Shown piece by piece: positions 35,190 to 47,935 of a stretch of DNA of 64,000 bases. The translations under genes were made by a program, and so were the position numbers. This stretch comes from Nelumbo lutea. Taxonomy: Eukaryota; Streptophyta; Magnoliopsida; Proteales; Nelumbonaceae. Positions within the stretch are counted from its first letter, which is position 1. Each line of letters begins with the position of its first letter. The stretch lies in the NCBI GenBank assembly GCA_022828595.1, contig JAKGHH010000001.1, positions 209,064,348-209,128,347 of the forward strand, given 5' to 3'. A model generated the notes under the pieces. The model did not search any database, was not told the origin of the DNA, and worked only from the letters and a program-made list of their open reading frames with translations.

Positions 35190-36579
35190 TCAATAATGTT
35201 AAATTTATATTTAATAATATTTTAAATAATTATTAAAATTTTAAAAAATATTTATTTCAAATAATAGATTTTCAATAATTACTAGGATATGGATAATTTT
35301 CTTTTGGTATGATACGTAAAGGGCTAATGGTTAACTGAGATTGATAGAATATAAGCAGAAGTAATTGTAGATAATTACTTTGCATTTTCTGTATTTTTTA
35401 GGAATGAATTGAAAATGGTGATAGTCGGTTGTAGGTTTTAACAGTAATTTCTAAAAAAATGCCACATGTCTAACTTTTTAGAAAAACAAGAAGGCCATGT
35501 GTTTGAATGGTGGGGGACTGTAACCTAATAGTGCATTGTAAACTTTAACAAGAATTTCTCAAAAATGGCTACGTGTTTGGCTTTCTAAAAAATGAGAAGA
35601 CCACTTGTTTGAATGGTGGTAACGGGTTGTGGGCTTTAACAGCAACTTCTTAAAAAATGACATGCATCTAAATTTGAAAAAGTGACGTGTCTGTGGTGAG
35701 AACTATAGCCTTAAAGCCTTTAATATATATATATATTAGATACTAAATAATCAATTTTCTTAAATCTAAAGAATGTTAACTAATATTTTTTCTTTTTCTT
35801 TCAGATTTAATGCTTTTTATATGAGGCCTAAAATAGAGGCCGTAGTGTTTTCCTTTGGGTCAAGGGGCCATCGGACTACACAATCAATAATGTTAAATTT
35901 ATATTTAATAATATTTTAAATAATTATTAAAATTTCAAATAATAGATTTTCAATAATTACTAGGATATGGATCATTTTCTTTTGGTATGATACATAAAGG
36001 GCTAATGGTTAACTGAGATTAATAGAATATAAGCAGAAGTAATTTTGAATAACTACTTTGCATTTTCTGTATTTTTTAGGAATGAATTGAAAATGGTGAT
36101 AGTCGGTTGTAGGTTTTAACAGTAATTTCTAAAAAAAATGCCACATGTCTAACTTTTTAGAAAAACAAGAAGGCCATGTGTCTGAATGGTGGGGGACTGT
36201 AGCCTAATAGTGCACTGTGAACTTTAACAAGAATTTCTTAAAAATGGCTACGTGTTTGACTTTCTAAAAAATGAGATAACCACTTGTTTGAATGATGGTA
36301 ACGGGTTGTGGGTTTTAACAGCAACTTCTTAAAAAATGACATGCATCTAAATTTGAAAAAGTCACGTGTCTGAATGGTGAGAACCATAGCCTTAAAGCCT
36401 TTAATATATATATATATATATATATATATTAGATACTAAATAATCAATTTTCTTAAATATAAAGAATGTTAACTAATATTTTTTCTTTTTCTTTCAGATT
36501 TAATGCTTTTTATATGAGGCCTAAAATAGAGGCCGTAGTGTTTTCCTTTGGGTTCAAAGGGGCCATCGGACTACACAAC
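35190..36579. repeat. Tandem duplication, two ~694-bp units
   Basis: Copy 1 is 35190-35883 and copy 2 is 35884-36579. They are nearly identical, with one ~20-bp difference early on and a longer (TA)n in copy 2 (about 36402-36429). Each unit contains three degenerate ~105-bp sub-repeats (ACATGTCTAACTTTTTAGAA and CACTTGTTTGAATGGTGG types). No coding sequence was recognised. Confidence 0.9.
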
Positions 36580-37190
36580 TGGGGTAGCCCATCCCCAAAC
36601 CCATAATGCCCCCAACCCAGGTACAGACCCTTACAATCAGCAAGAGACCCTACCAACCAACCGGCTGGCACTTTGCAGGCCGTAGCCTCTTAGTAGAGGG
36701 TTAAAGGTGCCTTTGAGACCGAGCGTTTTGAGGCGTGCATAAAATTAAGTGCTTCAATTTTATCTGTACCCCATTAAAGGCGAAGGGGTATACCGTACGT
36801 AAACCATAATCCGCAAACAGAAGCTCCACATCCCACTGAAGTTGAGATCAACCCAAAACGTTTCAGGTAGAGACCTCAGCATGGCCATCAAACGAGAATA
36901 GAAAGTTTATAAAGGAATACAAAGGACCTCATCAGCTTGCTTCCATTATATTAGTTGCTTATTATTCACCGTTTTATACATCAGCAATTCAGCAAAGTTG
37001 TAGCAGATAAATGGCAGCAGGAGACGAAGCAGCAGCAGCAGCAGCAGGCACACTATTTACAAGCATTCATTGACGGTCTACCAAATACCAGAAACTCTAA
37101 GAGAGCATAGTTTCATGATTCTATATCAACATCTTTCATCATCATCAGAAACGGCAGTAGCAGCCCAAGTAGTAATATGGTATCTTGTGT
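36580..37190. other. 3' flank and 3'UTR of the CBSX3 gene
   Basis: Lies downstream of the TAA at 37191-37193. A (CAG/GCA)n trinucleotide tract is at about 37027-37048. No other gene recognised. Confidence 0.4.
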
Positions 37191-40100
37191 TTAATAACTC
37201 CCCTGTATGTATGCATTCAGGCGGTCCAACTCCTCCCGGTATTCATTCACCACTGCCCGAACGACATCTCCAATGGACACCATGCCTATCATCCCTGTAT
37301 CATTGATCACAGGAATATGCCTGATGCGATTATCTGCCAATTACCATGGAACCAAAGCCTACATTGTCATTCTCGATTCATTTAATCACCAGTGGATGGT
37401 GGACTGCAGCGTCACACCATCAATTACTATTACTAAAATACTTGATAAAGAAAAGCAGAAGATATACCTGACATCAGTTGCATTGCCTGCAGAACTTTGG
37501 TTTCAGGTCTAACTGTGATAAGCTTGTTCTGAAATCAGCAGCCAAGACGGCAGTAGATTTGTTATCACAAAATGACAGCCATAAAATATAAATGCTAATA
37601 TGGCATTGTGAATGAGGAAACTCCAATCAAGTTTAGGGGATGCTCAATGCATACCTCCTCAGTCATTATATCTCCAACCTTAGTTGACTTGGATGACCTT
37701 CCTTGAACAATGATCTTCCTGAGGTAGTCTGGAAACAAATCACAAAATTAATAGAAGTGATATCTACCTGGCAGCTATACCATTAAAGATTCGGAGCATC
37801 AAAATTATGTGCCCTTATGTGATCATAGAGGACCACATCAATTACTTCTCAATCAACCTGACACAACAATCGTTGACCAAGATGACTTTGCCACCAACAA
37901 AAATAGTGTTGACATGATCTCTGTGCACACGCACGTTTGGAGAGAGAGAGAGAGAGAAATTGCTAGCCATGTTGTCTAGCAAAGAAGTCTAATCATCCAA
38001 GGAAATTTACATGTGAAAAGTTAGTTTGGGAATTCAAAAGGAGTCCCCATATTCATCTCTCCATATTTGTGGATTAAATACATTTCAATAATTCCTGTTC
38101 CAAGAAAGACATTTCTTTCAACAGATTGTATTGATATTGATAAAATCCTAAAGGTGGATAACCTCAGTTATAGGTACCTCATCCATAGAGATAAGGGAAT
38201 GTTTACAAACAAAATATGCTTCCTTGTAAGAAGAAAGGAAAACCAGTTCATCTCTTGTTCATTGCAAGATACCTCACCGGCTCACCCAACATGATGCCTC
38301 AGTTATATACTTGAAGCATCTAATGATGCTAATTTTAGATAAACTTAACAAAACAATCTCAAGGAAGGATGATGCAAAGGAAAGATGGAATCATGGCCTG
38401 TCTATATATCGGACTAATAAATGAAATAATGTTGGTAGTTGCTTTAATGTGTCCTCTAAAGCATATCAAGTTGGGAAATCATTTACATGCACCAGAAACA
38501 CAAAACAATCAAGTAAACATAAGTTGCATGGGTTCAGATGCATATTTCAGGTTATGCATCTAAGAGTCAACTCTGTTGAACCCCAAAATCTTAAGATACA
38601 GTTACTCAGTGAAGATGGTTCTGTTAACTGGGTAGTGCGCACAAACACATTTTCCATCAAACAAAAGACCAAACTTCGTCTAGTAATTTTACACATTGTG
38701 TGATGAAATCCAATAAACAGAATACTAGCAACAAAAGGATGCAATAATATCTACAGGTTGCAACATCACAATAACTCAACAGTCTACCAAAAAACTACAC
38801 TGTACAAGGCTAAATGGACATTGTATCACTGCATGCATTCAATTTAGGGGGTGTAGAGAGAGAGAGAGAGCTTTAAATGTTAATTATATCATTTCTTCTT
38901 TCAATGAAAGAAGGCATGCTTCAATTTTGATTAAAGTTAAATTCCTTGCAGAAAGTAAATACCAAGCTTTCCAAATACCTGGAGGCCCCCATAGTCCAAA
39001 GATTAACATGAATAGATGGTTAAGATCATCATATCAGGTCAAATTAGGCTGATTAAGTGGGCTTATAAAGTGCTGGTGTGAAACCCTAGATCTATCCATA
39101 TTTATGGCAAAGACAGGATACACAGACCATCCTTAAGTTCTTGATGCTGACTTTCCTCTGGTACACAATATTAAACTTTAGAAATTAATTAAGTATGGTG
39201 TCACAAATCACAAGGGCTTGTCTATTGATCTTGCCTCAAATTACCTCCAAATGTAGTTTCGTTCAAGTAGATATTTTACTAAAAATCAACAACATATCAC
39301 TGGGATTGTTACTCCAATGCATGACAATGTGCGCCATAGCCTCACAAGTATTTAACAGCACATACGGAAAATTATTAGTAAAATAACCACAATTACACTT
39401 CAAATTACTAGTCTTGAATGATATCATATCCCAAATATTGATATCATATGTTAATGTGCATTATGAAAGCATTTTAAATTTCTGCAACTGAAGCATGCTT
39501 CATCTTACAAGAAGAATAATCAAACTCACAAGGCATATAAAACATGTTCAATAGACCACTGTCACCACTCACAGAGCATCTTAAGTCAACATTTCATTAC
39601 CTCTTTCAGTAATAATTCCAGCAATTGACTTCTGCTCCCCTGGTTTCACCACCACCAAAGCTCCAACATTGTTCTGTGTCATCTGGAATAAATAAAGTAC
39701 ACTAAGTGTGCTATACCAATATAACCAATAAAGTGCATCTGCCCTATAGCTAGCAAAATTATGTCAGAACAGTCTGACATGGTTGATAGACCAATGGGTA
39801 CTTTATCATCATAACAGAAAAACATTGGCCTCGAAATTAAGATCTCATCAGCTGGATCCCAAGATTAGCAACTCCTTAGTCGATGCTCTTACTAGAGGTG
39901 GATCAGGAGGAGTTCCTTCTAATTGGGGTATGCTCCTAAAAAGTGATTACCACGTATTGTGGGCAGAAGATTGTTTCACCATTTTTTGTTTCACTTATGT
40001 GGTTGGTAAACCCTTCACCTTTGTAGGTTTTTTTTTTTGATAAATCTTCACCTTTCTAGGTTTTGGACAATTGCATGCTCTATTTTAAATTTTTCTTCCT

Positions 40101-41078
40101 TCTCCTTTAATCAAATCATATCAGTTAAAAAGAAAAAGAAAAAAAAAAAAAAAGTAACCTGATAAAAGAGAAAGTGAAATCCCTTATTTAAATCTTTGAA
40201 AATAAAATACACTAGGAAAAGGTTTCCCAATATGTTCACTTAGCAAATGTATGCAAATGAACATATGTAACCTAGGAACCTTCCAGATGGAAGCTCTGAT
40301 AGTGTTTGGCCTGCTTGCAGAGAATCAATTCTAATGATTAAAAAAGATATTTAAGTTGGGAATGTAAGAATCACTAAATTTGGGAATTAATCATCAGAAG
40401 TGATTGTGCACAGCTAGGAAAGGACAGCTTGGAGAAAGAATAGCTTGCAGATCAAAATTCATGCTTGAAGCACACAAGACCACCATATTTGGGGTTTCAT
40501 CAACAAAATAAATAAGTGATTTTTTGGGAATTTTTCTAAAAGAAATTTCTAGACATCATTTGGCGATTGAATGTATAATGGGAATATGGGATATACTGCT
40601 GGTATATCAGCAATAAAATAAATAAATGTGCAAAATAGTGCACCCACTATGCAATGAATGATCTAAGTCAGACGTATCTTCCAACAACAAAGCTGGTAAT
40701 AGGAGGCTTGACTGGAAAAGATATCTCATTTACCACCTATAAACCTTTTTCCAATTGCAATGTCAAAAAAAAAATATTAAGAACTCCAGAACAGAAATAT
40801 ATAATGTAGAACATACATACCGATTTTACAGCATCATAAACCATGTCATTAGTTGTGCACCAAAGCCAAGAACCATCAGCACCCTTACCCTTGGTTTTCA
40901 GAACATCTGAAATTGTTGTGGTTTCAAAACCATTCTCTTCCAATCGAGCAGAGGACACTGACTCAAAGCGTGAACATATAGCAGGCCGCATGACTGGATC
41001 CACTACACGGATGTGTTGCAGAACTGCATTTCTGAGAGAGTTTCCATGTGATCGGATTGCTTGAATTGCACCTTGCAT
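37191..41078 (-). CDS. CBSX3: CBS domain-containing protein CBSX3-like (mitochondrial)
   Basis: Five coding exons join in frame: 40821-41078, 39601-39682, 37655-37728, 37468-37528 and 37191-37333. All have GT-AG junctions, and together they encode 205 residues, about the length of Arabidopsis CBSX3 (At5g10860). The N terminus MQGAIQAIRSHGNSLRNAVL is basic and lacks acidic residues, as in mitochondrial presequences. SDVLKTKGKGADGSWLWC and the MTQNNVGALVVV region form the first CBS motif. GIITERDYLRKII, VGDIMTEENKLITV and NRIRHIPVINDTGMIGMVSI complete the CBS pair, ending RLNAYIQGSY. Known CBSX3 acts on o-type thioredoxin and redox balance in mitochondria. No stops or frame changes, so the gene looks functional. 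Intron 2 is about 1.9 kb. Confidence 0.92.
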
Positions 41079-42435
41079 CCTACCAGCAAACAAAATGGAG
41101 GCTTTATAAGAAGAAAGCCTTGATAACTCTTTTAGTTCATGTACACCCACAGCTACTAAATATGTGTATGGCATAAATATGATAATAGGAAATATATGTG
41201 CATAACTTGGAACTAAGAACAAAGAATAAAACAAATAATTCAGTCAAATAAGCATAATAAGGTAGAAGACTGGCACAATATGCGTTTTTGTTTAATATGT
41301 TCTCATTTAAAAGGTTTGAAGTAAAAATTCGGTATATTTTATTTGTGAATGAATACGTATATAATATACTGAACATGCATATGTAAATATTAATATATTT
41401 TAAAATTATGAAAATTTATATAAAATTAAAAAACCCAAATTATCATCCCATAGTTTTCGAAATCAGAATTATTCATTTATTATATGTTTTTCCTAATTAT
41501 TCATGTATTTTTGTATTTTTTGAAAAAAATATGCAATTCTGAACATTTTCTTCCAAAAAATGTCATTAGCATATAACACACATATCATATGCAAATTTGC
41601 TAACTATGGATACACCACGGCATGTAAGCAATCTCATACAGAAACCACCAATTCTGAGGTGTGTCTTGGAAAGTCTTAAAATGGCTGCATACACCTAATG
41701 GAAAAGGTAATTGGTTATAACATTTTCAAGTAGTACAGTAATAAAATCATCAATTCACCTTTATAATTATATTGAAATAGTACATTAGAATGCAGGCACA
41801 TCATGTTTCAACAGAACTTCAAGGACAAACTATAATAAGTATATAAAAGAATTCTGGGAATCTGTATAGGGAGACAGTGTGTTAATTCTGGCAACCGTGT
41901 AAATATTAACAAGAAAAAGGGCATATACATCAGTTGAGATACATAATACCTTTTTCATTAGGAATAAGATACATAATACTTTCTCAGATGCATAAGATGC
42001 GTTTTGCTTGTAAAGTGCTGGTGGGCTACTTGATCACGAGCTTGATAAATGATAACTTAAAAAAAGTTGATCATTCAGTAGCTCATAATATTTCATCAAA
42101 CAAACAAAAATTGCAATGTCTCGCAAGTCAAATTATGGGAAACATGCAGAACTGAACCCCCACAATAAAATACAACAAGATCAAGTTATGAAACCACTAT
42201 TTGAAGAAGTCGACAAACTGCACAGGAGTGTTAGATATTTCAACTGTGGAGCATCCATGAAAGCACAACTCTACTCCAACCCATTGTTGATTATAAAAAC
42301 AGAGAAACAGAAACCAAACACAAAAAACAAATCCTCCAGCAATTTTGATCATCTACAACCTTCTAGTAAAAAAACAAAACATACACACACACATACGGTA
42401 GCACCCCTGCAAGGCTGCAACAGAAAGAGATATAC

Positions 42436-42860
42436 CTGGTAGTGACAAGTACAATCAGACTTCTGCAATAGGAAGAACAACGGAGAAGGGAAAACGATGA
42501 CAAAGGTATTAGATGAAAGTCAGAAAAGAAAAGCACACAAGAGAGAGCTAAAAGGAGATTGGTGTTAACAGTAATGGAGTGGCGATGGCAGATAATTCCT
42601 GTGGGCGCACCTTAACAAACCCTAGAGCGATGCTCCTGCAATGGAGAGAGGATACAGTCCATTTGGCGAGCAAAAGTATGTCCTTACAAATAAAGAAAAG
42701 AAGACAAAGCGGAAATGATGTAGACACCCTTATCCGCAACGCACAAAACGCCAACGTCACTCTCCAGTCTGTTCTAAAGAAAATAATATTTTCTTGTCCC
42801 CTCCGTGCTCACCCGTCCACCGAAGTCATTAGACGAAGACATGAAGTAGAAATCGTATAA
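42436..42860 (-). other. Probable 5'UTR exons and promoter of CBSX3
   Basis: A 27-bp exon candidate (42436-42462) has an acceptor ATTGCAG and a donor GTATAT. Further upstream lies a leader with CTCTAGGGTTTGTTAAG (near 42610-42630), typical of plant housekeeping 5' ends. The ATG exon at 41078 is preceded by an acceptor-like TAG. Inferred from splice signals only. Confidence 0.35.
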
Positions 42861-43581
42861 ACAAAGTGACACTGGTGATTGGACTCATAACATCATGTGG
42901 GTCCAACTTGCCACGTCTAACTTGATTATACATTTATATTATCTGAAGTTAGGAACCTGCCACTCAATCCAATGGGTCCCTCTCATGGAGATTCACCGTA
43001 CCAGAAAATCAACTCAAAATATTAAGGCTCCGTTTGGCTTCATATATTTGCGGGATCCATTTTATTATGGGAAAATTTCCTACATGTAATTCGGTCCTAC
43101 GGCCACTTTAGTCCACGAACTTTAAAATGAATCAATTTAGTACTCAAATTTTGAAAATGTGGGAATCCAATACCCGAATTTTAAAATAAATCAATTTAGT
43201 ACTTAAACTTTTAAAATGTGGCAATTCAATACCTGTCATTAACTAGCTCTGAATAGAGTTGTCAATTGGACTGGATTTGGTCCAATCCAGTCCAGTCCAA
43301 CATTGGTCCATTTATAAATGGATGGGACTAAATCCAGTCCAAACCTCATACAAATCAGATACAATACAGTCCAATTGAAATGTAAATGGACCGGATTGGA
43401 CCCAATCTGGTCCAAATTAAATGTTTTCCTCAGAAAATATTTTTCCTATTCACAGTCCGTAAGAGTCCACAACAGTGAAATAACAACAACAATCAACATA
43501 CAACAGCCTCTCAACACGTACGTGTCGTTTTTTCATTGGTCGACAGTTTTGGTAAAGCAACATTCCTTCCAAGCCGCATAC

Positions 43582-43843
43582 TAGAGGTGTAAAGTGGGTT
43601 GTGTAGGGCCGGCACGGCACGACCCGTGGGTAGCCTGCGCAAAGTGCAGACCGTGATGTGCTAGCTCGCAGGCTATCACGGGCCATGCCGTCTTCCCCGA
43701 TGAAAATTTTGGGGGTTGTCCTAGAACATCCTGTGGACTTCGAACCCCAGGCCCAGCACAACACGGACCATAGTGCTGGGCCTAGCATGGCCCGTGGGCT
43801 GTCGTGTCGGGCCGCGAGCGGCACGGCCTGATTCACACCTCTA
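43582..43843. mobile_element. hAT-type MITE (262 bp), nested
   Basis: Termini TAGAGGTGTAAAGTGGG and GATTCACACCTCTA, flanked by CCGCATAC (43574-43581) and CCGCGTAC (43844-43851), an 8-bp duplication with one change. The interior is a GC-rich near-palindrome (GGCCGGCACGGCACGACCCG). Confidence 0.8.
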
Positions 43844-43965
43844 CCGCGTACAAACCCTAAAAGGCTAGAAACTTCACCCCCTTCCCTGATAATATGCCAT
43901 CGTCAGTCCCTACAAATTTGGAGAAATCTTAGTCGTAGACGGTGGTATCACTTGTCACTCGCCAG

Positions 43966-44418
43966 TAGACCTGTTCATGGGCCGGGTGGCCCGGCCCCCG
44001 GACAGGCTTGAACAGTCTTTTTGGCCCGCGGGCTTAACCTCGGGCCAAAAAGCCCAGCTCGCATAAATTTTGAGCCGGGCTCCGGCTTTGCCAAAATAGC
44101 CTGGCCCAACCTATAGTTAAACCTAAGTAAAAACCCTATGTGATGTCCATTGAATAAATTTTTTGATTTAAGAAGGTTGTTGATTCGCTTATAGGCCCAT
44201 TGTTCATTTAAATAGGGGAAAAAACATCTGAATTAAAATAGATAATGTCCATTTGAATAGGGAAAATTTTGAATTTCTTTTATTAGGTCGGGCTCAGGCT
44301 CGGGCTTCGGGCTTTTTATCAGGGTCGGGCTCGGGCCCAAGTTGTGGGCCCGTTGGTCGGGCCTAACATTTTTTATTAATAAAGAGTAAAAGCCCGATCT
44401 GACCCAAGAATAGGTCTA
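43966..44418. mobile_element. hAT-type MITE (453 bp), nested
   Basis: Termini TAGACCTGTTCATGGGC at left and AGAATAGGTCTA at right, flanked by a perfect 8-bp CTCGCCAG (43958-43965, 44419-44426). The body is rich in GGGCTCGGGC / GCCCGGCCC words forming a fold-back. Confidence 0.85.
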
Positions 44419-44426
44419 CTCGCCAG

Positions 44427-44662
44427 TTACCACTTTCTCTTTTCTCTCTCTTTGGTTTCTCGACATCAAGTCGGTGCCCTATATGTGATGCCCGTAGCTT
44501 TCATAAGAAACCAAGAAAGAGTGAAAGAGTCAAGTTAGTGAGCACTTTCTTTTCTCTTCTCTCTCTCTCTCTCTCCTCTCTCTGGTTTCTTGACATCAAA
44601 TCAGTGCCCTGTTTGTGATGCCTGTAGCTTCATCAGAAACTAGGAAAGAGTGAAAGAGTCAA
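44427..44662. repeat. Tandem duplication, ~112-bp unit with CT tract
   Basis: Two copies share GACATCAAGTCGGTGCCCT/GACATCAAATCAGTGCCCT, GTGATGCC.GTAGCTT and GGAAAGAGTGAAAGAGTCAA. A (CT)n expansion separates them. It lies inside the MULE beside the hAT MITE. Confidence 0.8.
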
Positions 44663-45592
44663 GTGATCAGCTTGCTGCGGTAATGAGTTTATCGACGCTT
44701 GTGGTCAGAAGAGAGATGGAGGCCAGCCTGTCGGTGGCGTGTCAGGCACTTGTGGCGGAGACGATGATGGTGGAGTGCAGAGATGGAGAGGTGGGAGGTG
44801 CACAGGTTGAGGGCGAGAGGAAGATAGCCGGAGATGGGCAAATGCCGCCGAAGTTCGTTCGAAGCTTCAAACGAAATACCACTGACGAGACATTGAGATG
44901 GAACGACGGAGGTGTCAAACTAGCCTTCAAAAGTTTCCACGCTTCAAACCTTCAACGTTCAAACTTCAAATGAAAATAAACAGACCAGCGGGCTCATCTG
45001 AAATTTTTTGCCTTGTCCACTTTCGGTCCATTCTATGAATGGGCGAGTCATGTTTGGACCGGTCCGAGTCCATATCAATTTTAGGACTGTCCAAATCCAT
45101 CCATAACACTTCCGATCGGATGGAATCCACCCCGAAACCGGTCCATTGACACCTCTGGCTGTGAACTAACTTTTAAGTGACATTTCAAAAAGATATAAAT
45201 GCCCTTCAAGTGTTGTTTAATTTTCTATATCAACCATCTAAACGTTAACAAAAAATTAACAGTATCAAATCCTTGTCTTTTTCCATTAAGAAAGTTGGGG
45301 TCATGTTTGAATAGGCATTCTAGTGATACCAACTTTCTTGAATAGAAGAGGCAAGGATTTGAGATTGTTAATTTTTTTGTCAATGTTTGGATGGTTAATA
45401 AAGAAAATTAGATGACACTCGAAGGGCATTTGTGTCTTTTTCAAATGCTACTTAACGACTGGTTAACAGTTCGTTAACAACAACTACTGGATTGTCATGT
45501 TTCAAAGTTCGGGTACTGAATTGTCGCACTTTAAGGTTTGGGGACCAAAGTGGCACTAGGCCAGAAGAATCAGAAATTTTTCCTTTTATTAT

Positions 45593-46359
45593 TTGAGCAA
45601 ATTTCTTAAAAATACCACTATGGTTTAAAAAAACTGACTAACTCTATCCTTACTGTTTACATATTGTTTTAAAGTATCCTTAAATTTTCTAGCAATTATC
45701 TAAAACCTCCCTTTTCGTTAATTTTCTATCACACTCCATTAACATGATTGATATTTTTTTTTTTAATTCTTAAAATACCCTTCCAAGAAAACTCTGGAAA
45801 AACTCTATCTTCATTTTTCGGCCAAACCTCGAGAGGGAAACTAAGTACACTTTAGAGATAACCCAACCATGATTCACAAACTCTTTGCCAATGCCTTTAC
45901 AATCTATTTTGGTAAATGTCTCATTCTCCTGCAATGTGTTGTCAATTCAGACACCAATTGGAGCATTGAAATCCTGTTATGCAGCCCTAAAAAATTCTGA
46001 TAAGGTGGATCCAAACCCTAAAAAATTCCCAATTCTCTCATATATGTCATGTCTTGAAGCTTCTATAGTGGCTTGTTCTTAATACTTGCAGAGTGCGTGA
46101 GAGAGAGAGGGCTAAGGAATTGGTGCTTGTGAGATTTTTCTTTTGCTTATACATTTGTAATTTGTAATTTTGTAATTCTATTTTTCTTTCTTGGCTCGTG
46201 AAGACTGAAGAGGCATGATACAAACCACCGATGTTGCATGATATCATAGGACGCTCTCTTCATTATGTTTCATTGTGTCATTTTTTAAGGTTTTCTTTGG
46301 GTTTGGTTGATTTGTCTACACGAATAGTTGATGGATTCATTCAACGTTATGCTAAGTGG
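45593..46359. other. Spacer with MULE-TIR-like sequence
   Basis: 45597-45760 (AAATTTCTTAAAAATACCAC and following) resembles one MULE terminal repeat type, but no partner end was found. The remainder has no supported gene. Confidence 0.3.
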
Positions 46360-46786
46360 TAGACTTGCTCATGGGCCGGTTCAGATCAGGCTTTGCCTTT
46401 ACATTAACAGAATATGCTTAGGCCCGAGCTCGAGCCTGACCCTCATATAAAGTAAAATCCGGGCCCGAACCCAGCCAGAAATTTGGAAAAAATTTATTTT
46501 TTATTCATTTAAAAACTATTTTATTTATACTAAAGGACCTCAAAACCTAAAAAAAATAATGAAAGATCTCAATTACTTGAAAAAAAGAACAAATATTATA
46601 TAATACATTATCAAGTCGGGCATGGGCTCGGGTCAGAAATTCTGAGCTCGACTTGAAAAAAAAAGTTGGGCTCGATGTTTTAGGCCCGAGTCTGAGCCCA
46701 TGGGCCTAAAATCCTATTCAAGTTCGGCTTAGATCGGAGATCGAGTCGGCCGACCCGTCGGGCTTCCCAACCCATGAACATGTCTA
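46360..46786. mobile_element. hAT-type MITE (427 bp)
   Basis: Same family as 43966-44418: termini TAGACTTGCTCATGGGCC and CCATGAACATGTCTA. The flanks are CTAAGTGG (46352-46359) and CTTAGTGG (46787-46794), an 8-bp duplication with one change. Confidence 0.85.
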
Positions 46787-47398
46787 CTTAGTGGAGCTAT
46801 TGGAGTTCCAATTTCTCCTCCTGCTTTGATTTCTTGGGTTTCTTCTTTGATCTTAACGAAGTCGGATTTTTTGAGTTACAAGTGTCATTTGGGATAGGGA
46901 TTCGAATGGGCCAGGGTCTTCTTTGATTTTTTTTCTTCTCTGAATTTTTCCAAATGCCATTTTGTTACTTTGACTAAGATGGTTAGATTTTGTATGTGTT
47001 TGGTTTCGTGGGCGCTTTTGAGTTACATACTAATATTTGTTTCTTTGTTTTATAATTCTCAGGAACAATGGAACAAGTGTAATTAAGTGATGATGAATGA
47101 TGTTTTGGTTACTTAATCATCTTTACAAGTGTAATTATTTTTCTACAATTTAAATTTTCATTTTCCAAGTAATTTGACAATGTAAAACAAACTTTTTTTG
47201 TTTGTTTCTTGATAGTTGAGTCATTTGCAGGGCAGCATTTCTTCTTCAAACATGAAAATCCAAAGTCCATTAGGCCACCTAATTTTTTGAATGGCTACAA
47301 GAAATTTTGGATTAGTGATTAATGAACAACTTTTGTCATTGATTTTTCATTTAAATTTTATCATTGGATGGGTGAAATAATGTTCAATGTATGATAGT

Positions 47399-47935
47399 TT
47401 TTTTACACCTTACTTGTTTTTAAGTCCAAAAGTTTGTGATGTTCAGTTGCAAGTTTAAGCTTTATTGGAACTAGAAGTTTTATTAGAAGCCAAGATGCCT
47501 TTATTAGTGATGTTCAATTCAGTTTATGGCTGAAATGATGTTCAATTTATGAATATATATTTTTTTTACACCTTACTTGTTTTTGAGTCCAAAAGTTAGT
47601 GATGCTCAATTATAAGTTTAAGCTTTATTGGAACTAGAAGCTTTATTAGAAGTCAAGATGGCTTTATTAGTGATGTTCGATTAAGTTTAAGCTTTATTAT
47701 TAGTGATGTTCAATTCAGTTTATGGCTAAAATGGTGTTTTGTTACAGGTTTAAGCTTTATTATAAGCTAAGATGGCTTCATTAGTGATGTTTAATTACAG
47801 GTTTAAGCTTTATTGTTAGTGATGTTTAGTTCAGTTTATGGCTGAAAATTGAAATGATGTTCAGTAACTTTACTGTGGTGCATTGGTAGGTTTAAGCTTT
47901 ATTGTGTGTGGTGCATTGGTAGGTTCAGTTCTGTA
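47399..47935. repeat. Complex tandem repeat
   Basis: GTTTAAGCTTTATTGGAACT, TTTATTAGTGATGTTCAATT and CAGTTTATGGCTGAAATGAT recur in shuffled order several times. The clearest pair of units is about 47399-47570 and 47573-47720. Not coding. Confidence 0.65.

Larger units (their letters stand above)
43069..45583. mobile_element. MULE with nested MITEs, 2.5 kb
   Basis: The termini GGGAAAATTTCCTACATG and, inverted, GGAAAAATTTCTGATTC continue into long inverted repeats (GGCCACTTTAGTCC...TTTAGTACTC at left against GTGCCACTTTGGTCC...TTCAGTACCC at right). The flanks are an identical 9-bp TTTTATTAT (43060-43068, 45584-45592). The interior holds a GGTCCAATCC fold-back family copy, two hAT MITEs and an unexplained GC-richer stretch (about 44680-44900) with a 107-codon open frame of unknown nature. 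No MULE transposase was seen. Confidence 0.8.

Noticed and set aside
37207..37512. Plus-strand open frames across the CBSX3 3' exons
   Set aside because: Shadow frames of the minus-strand exons 37191-37333 and 37468-37528.
39783..40040. 85-codon plus-strand frame in CBSX3 intron 2
   Set aside because: Vaguely like a copia tail (LVDALTRGG), but no second motif and no repeat borders.
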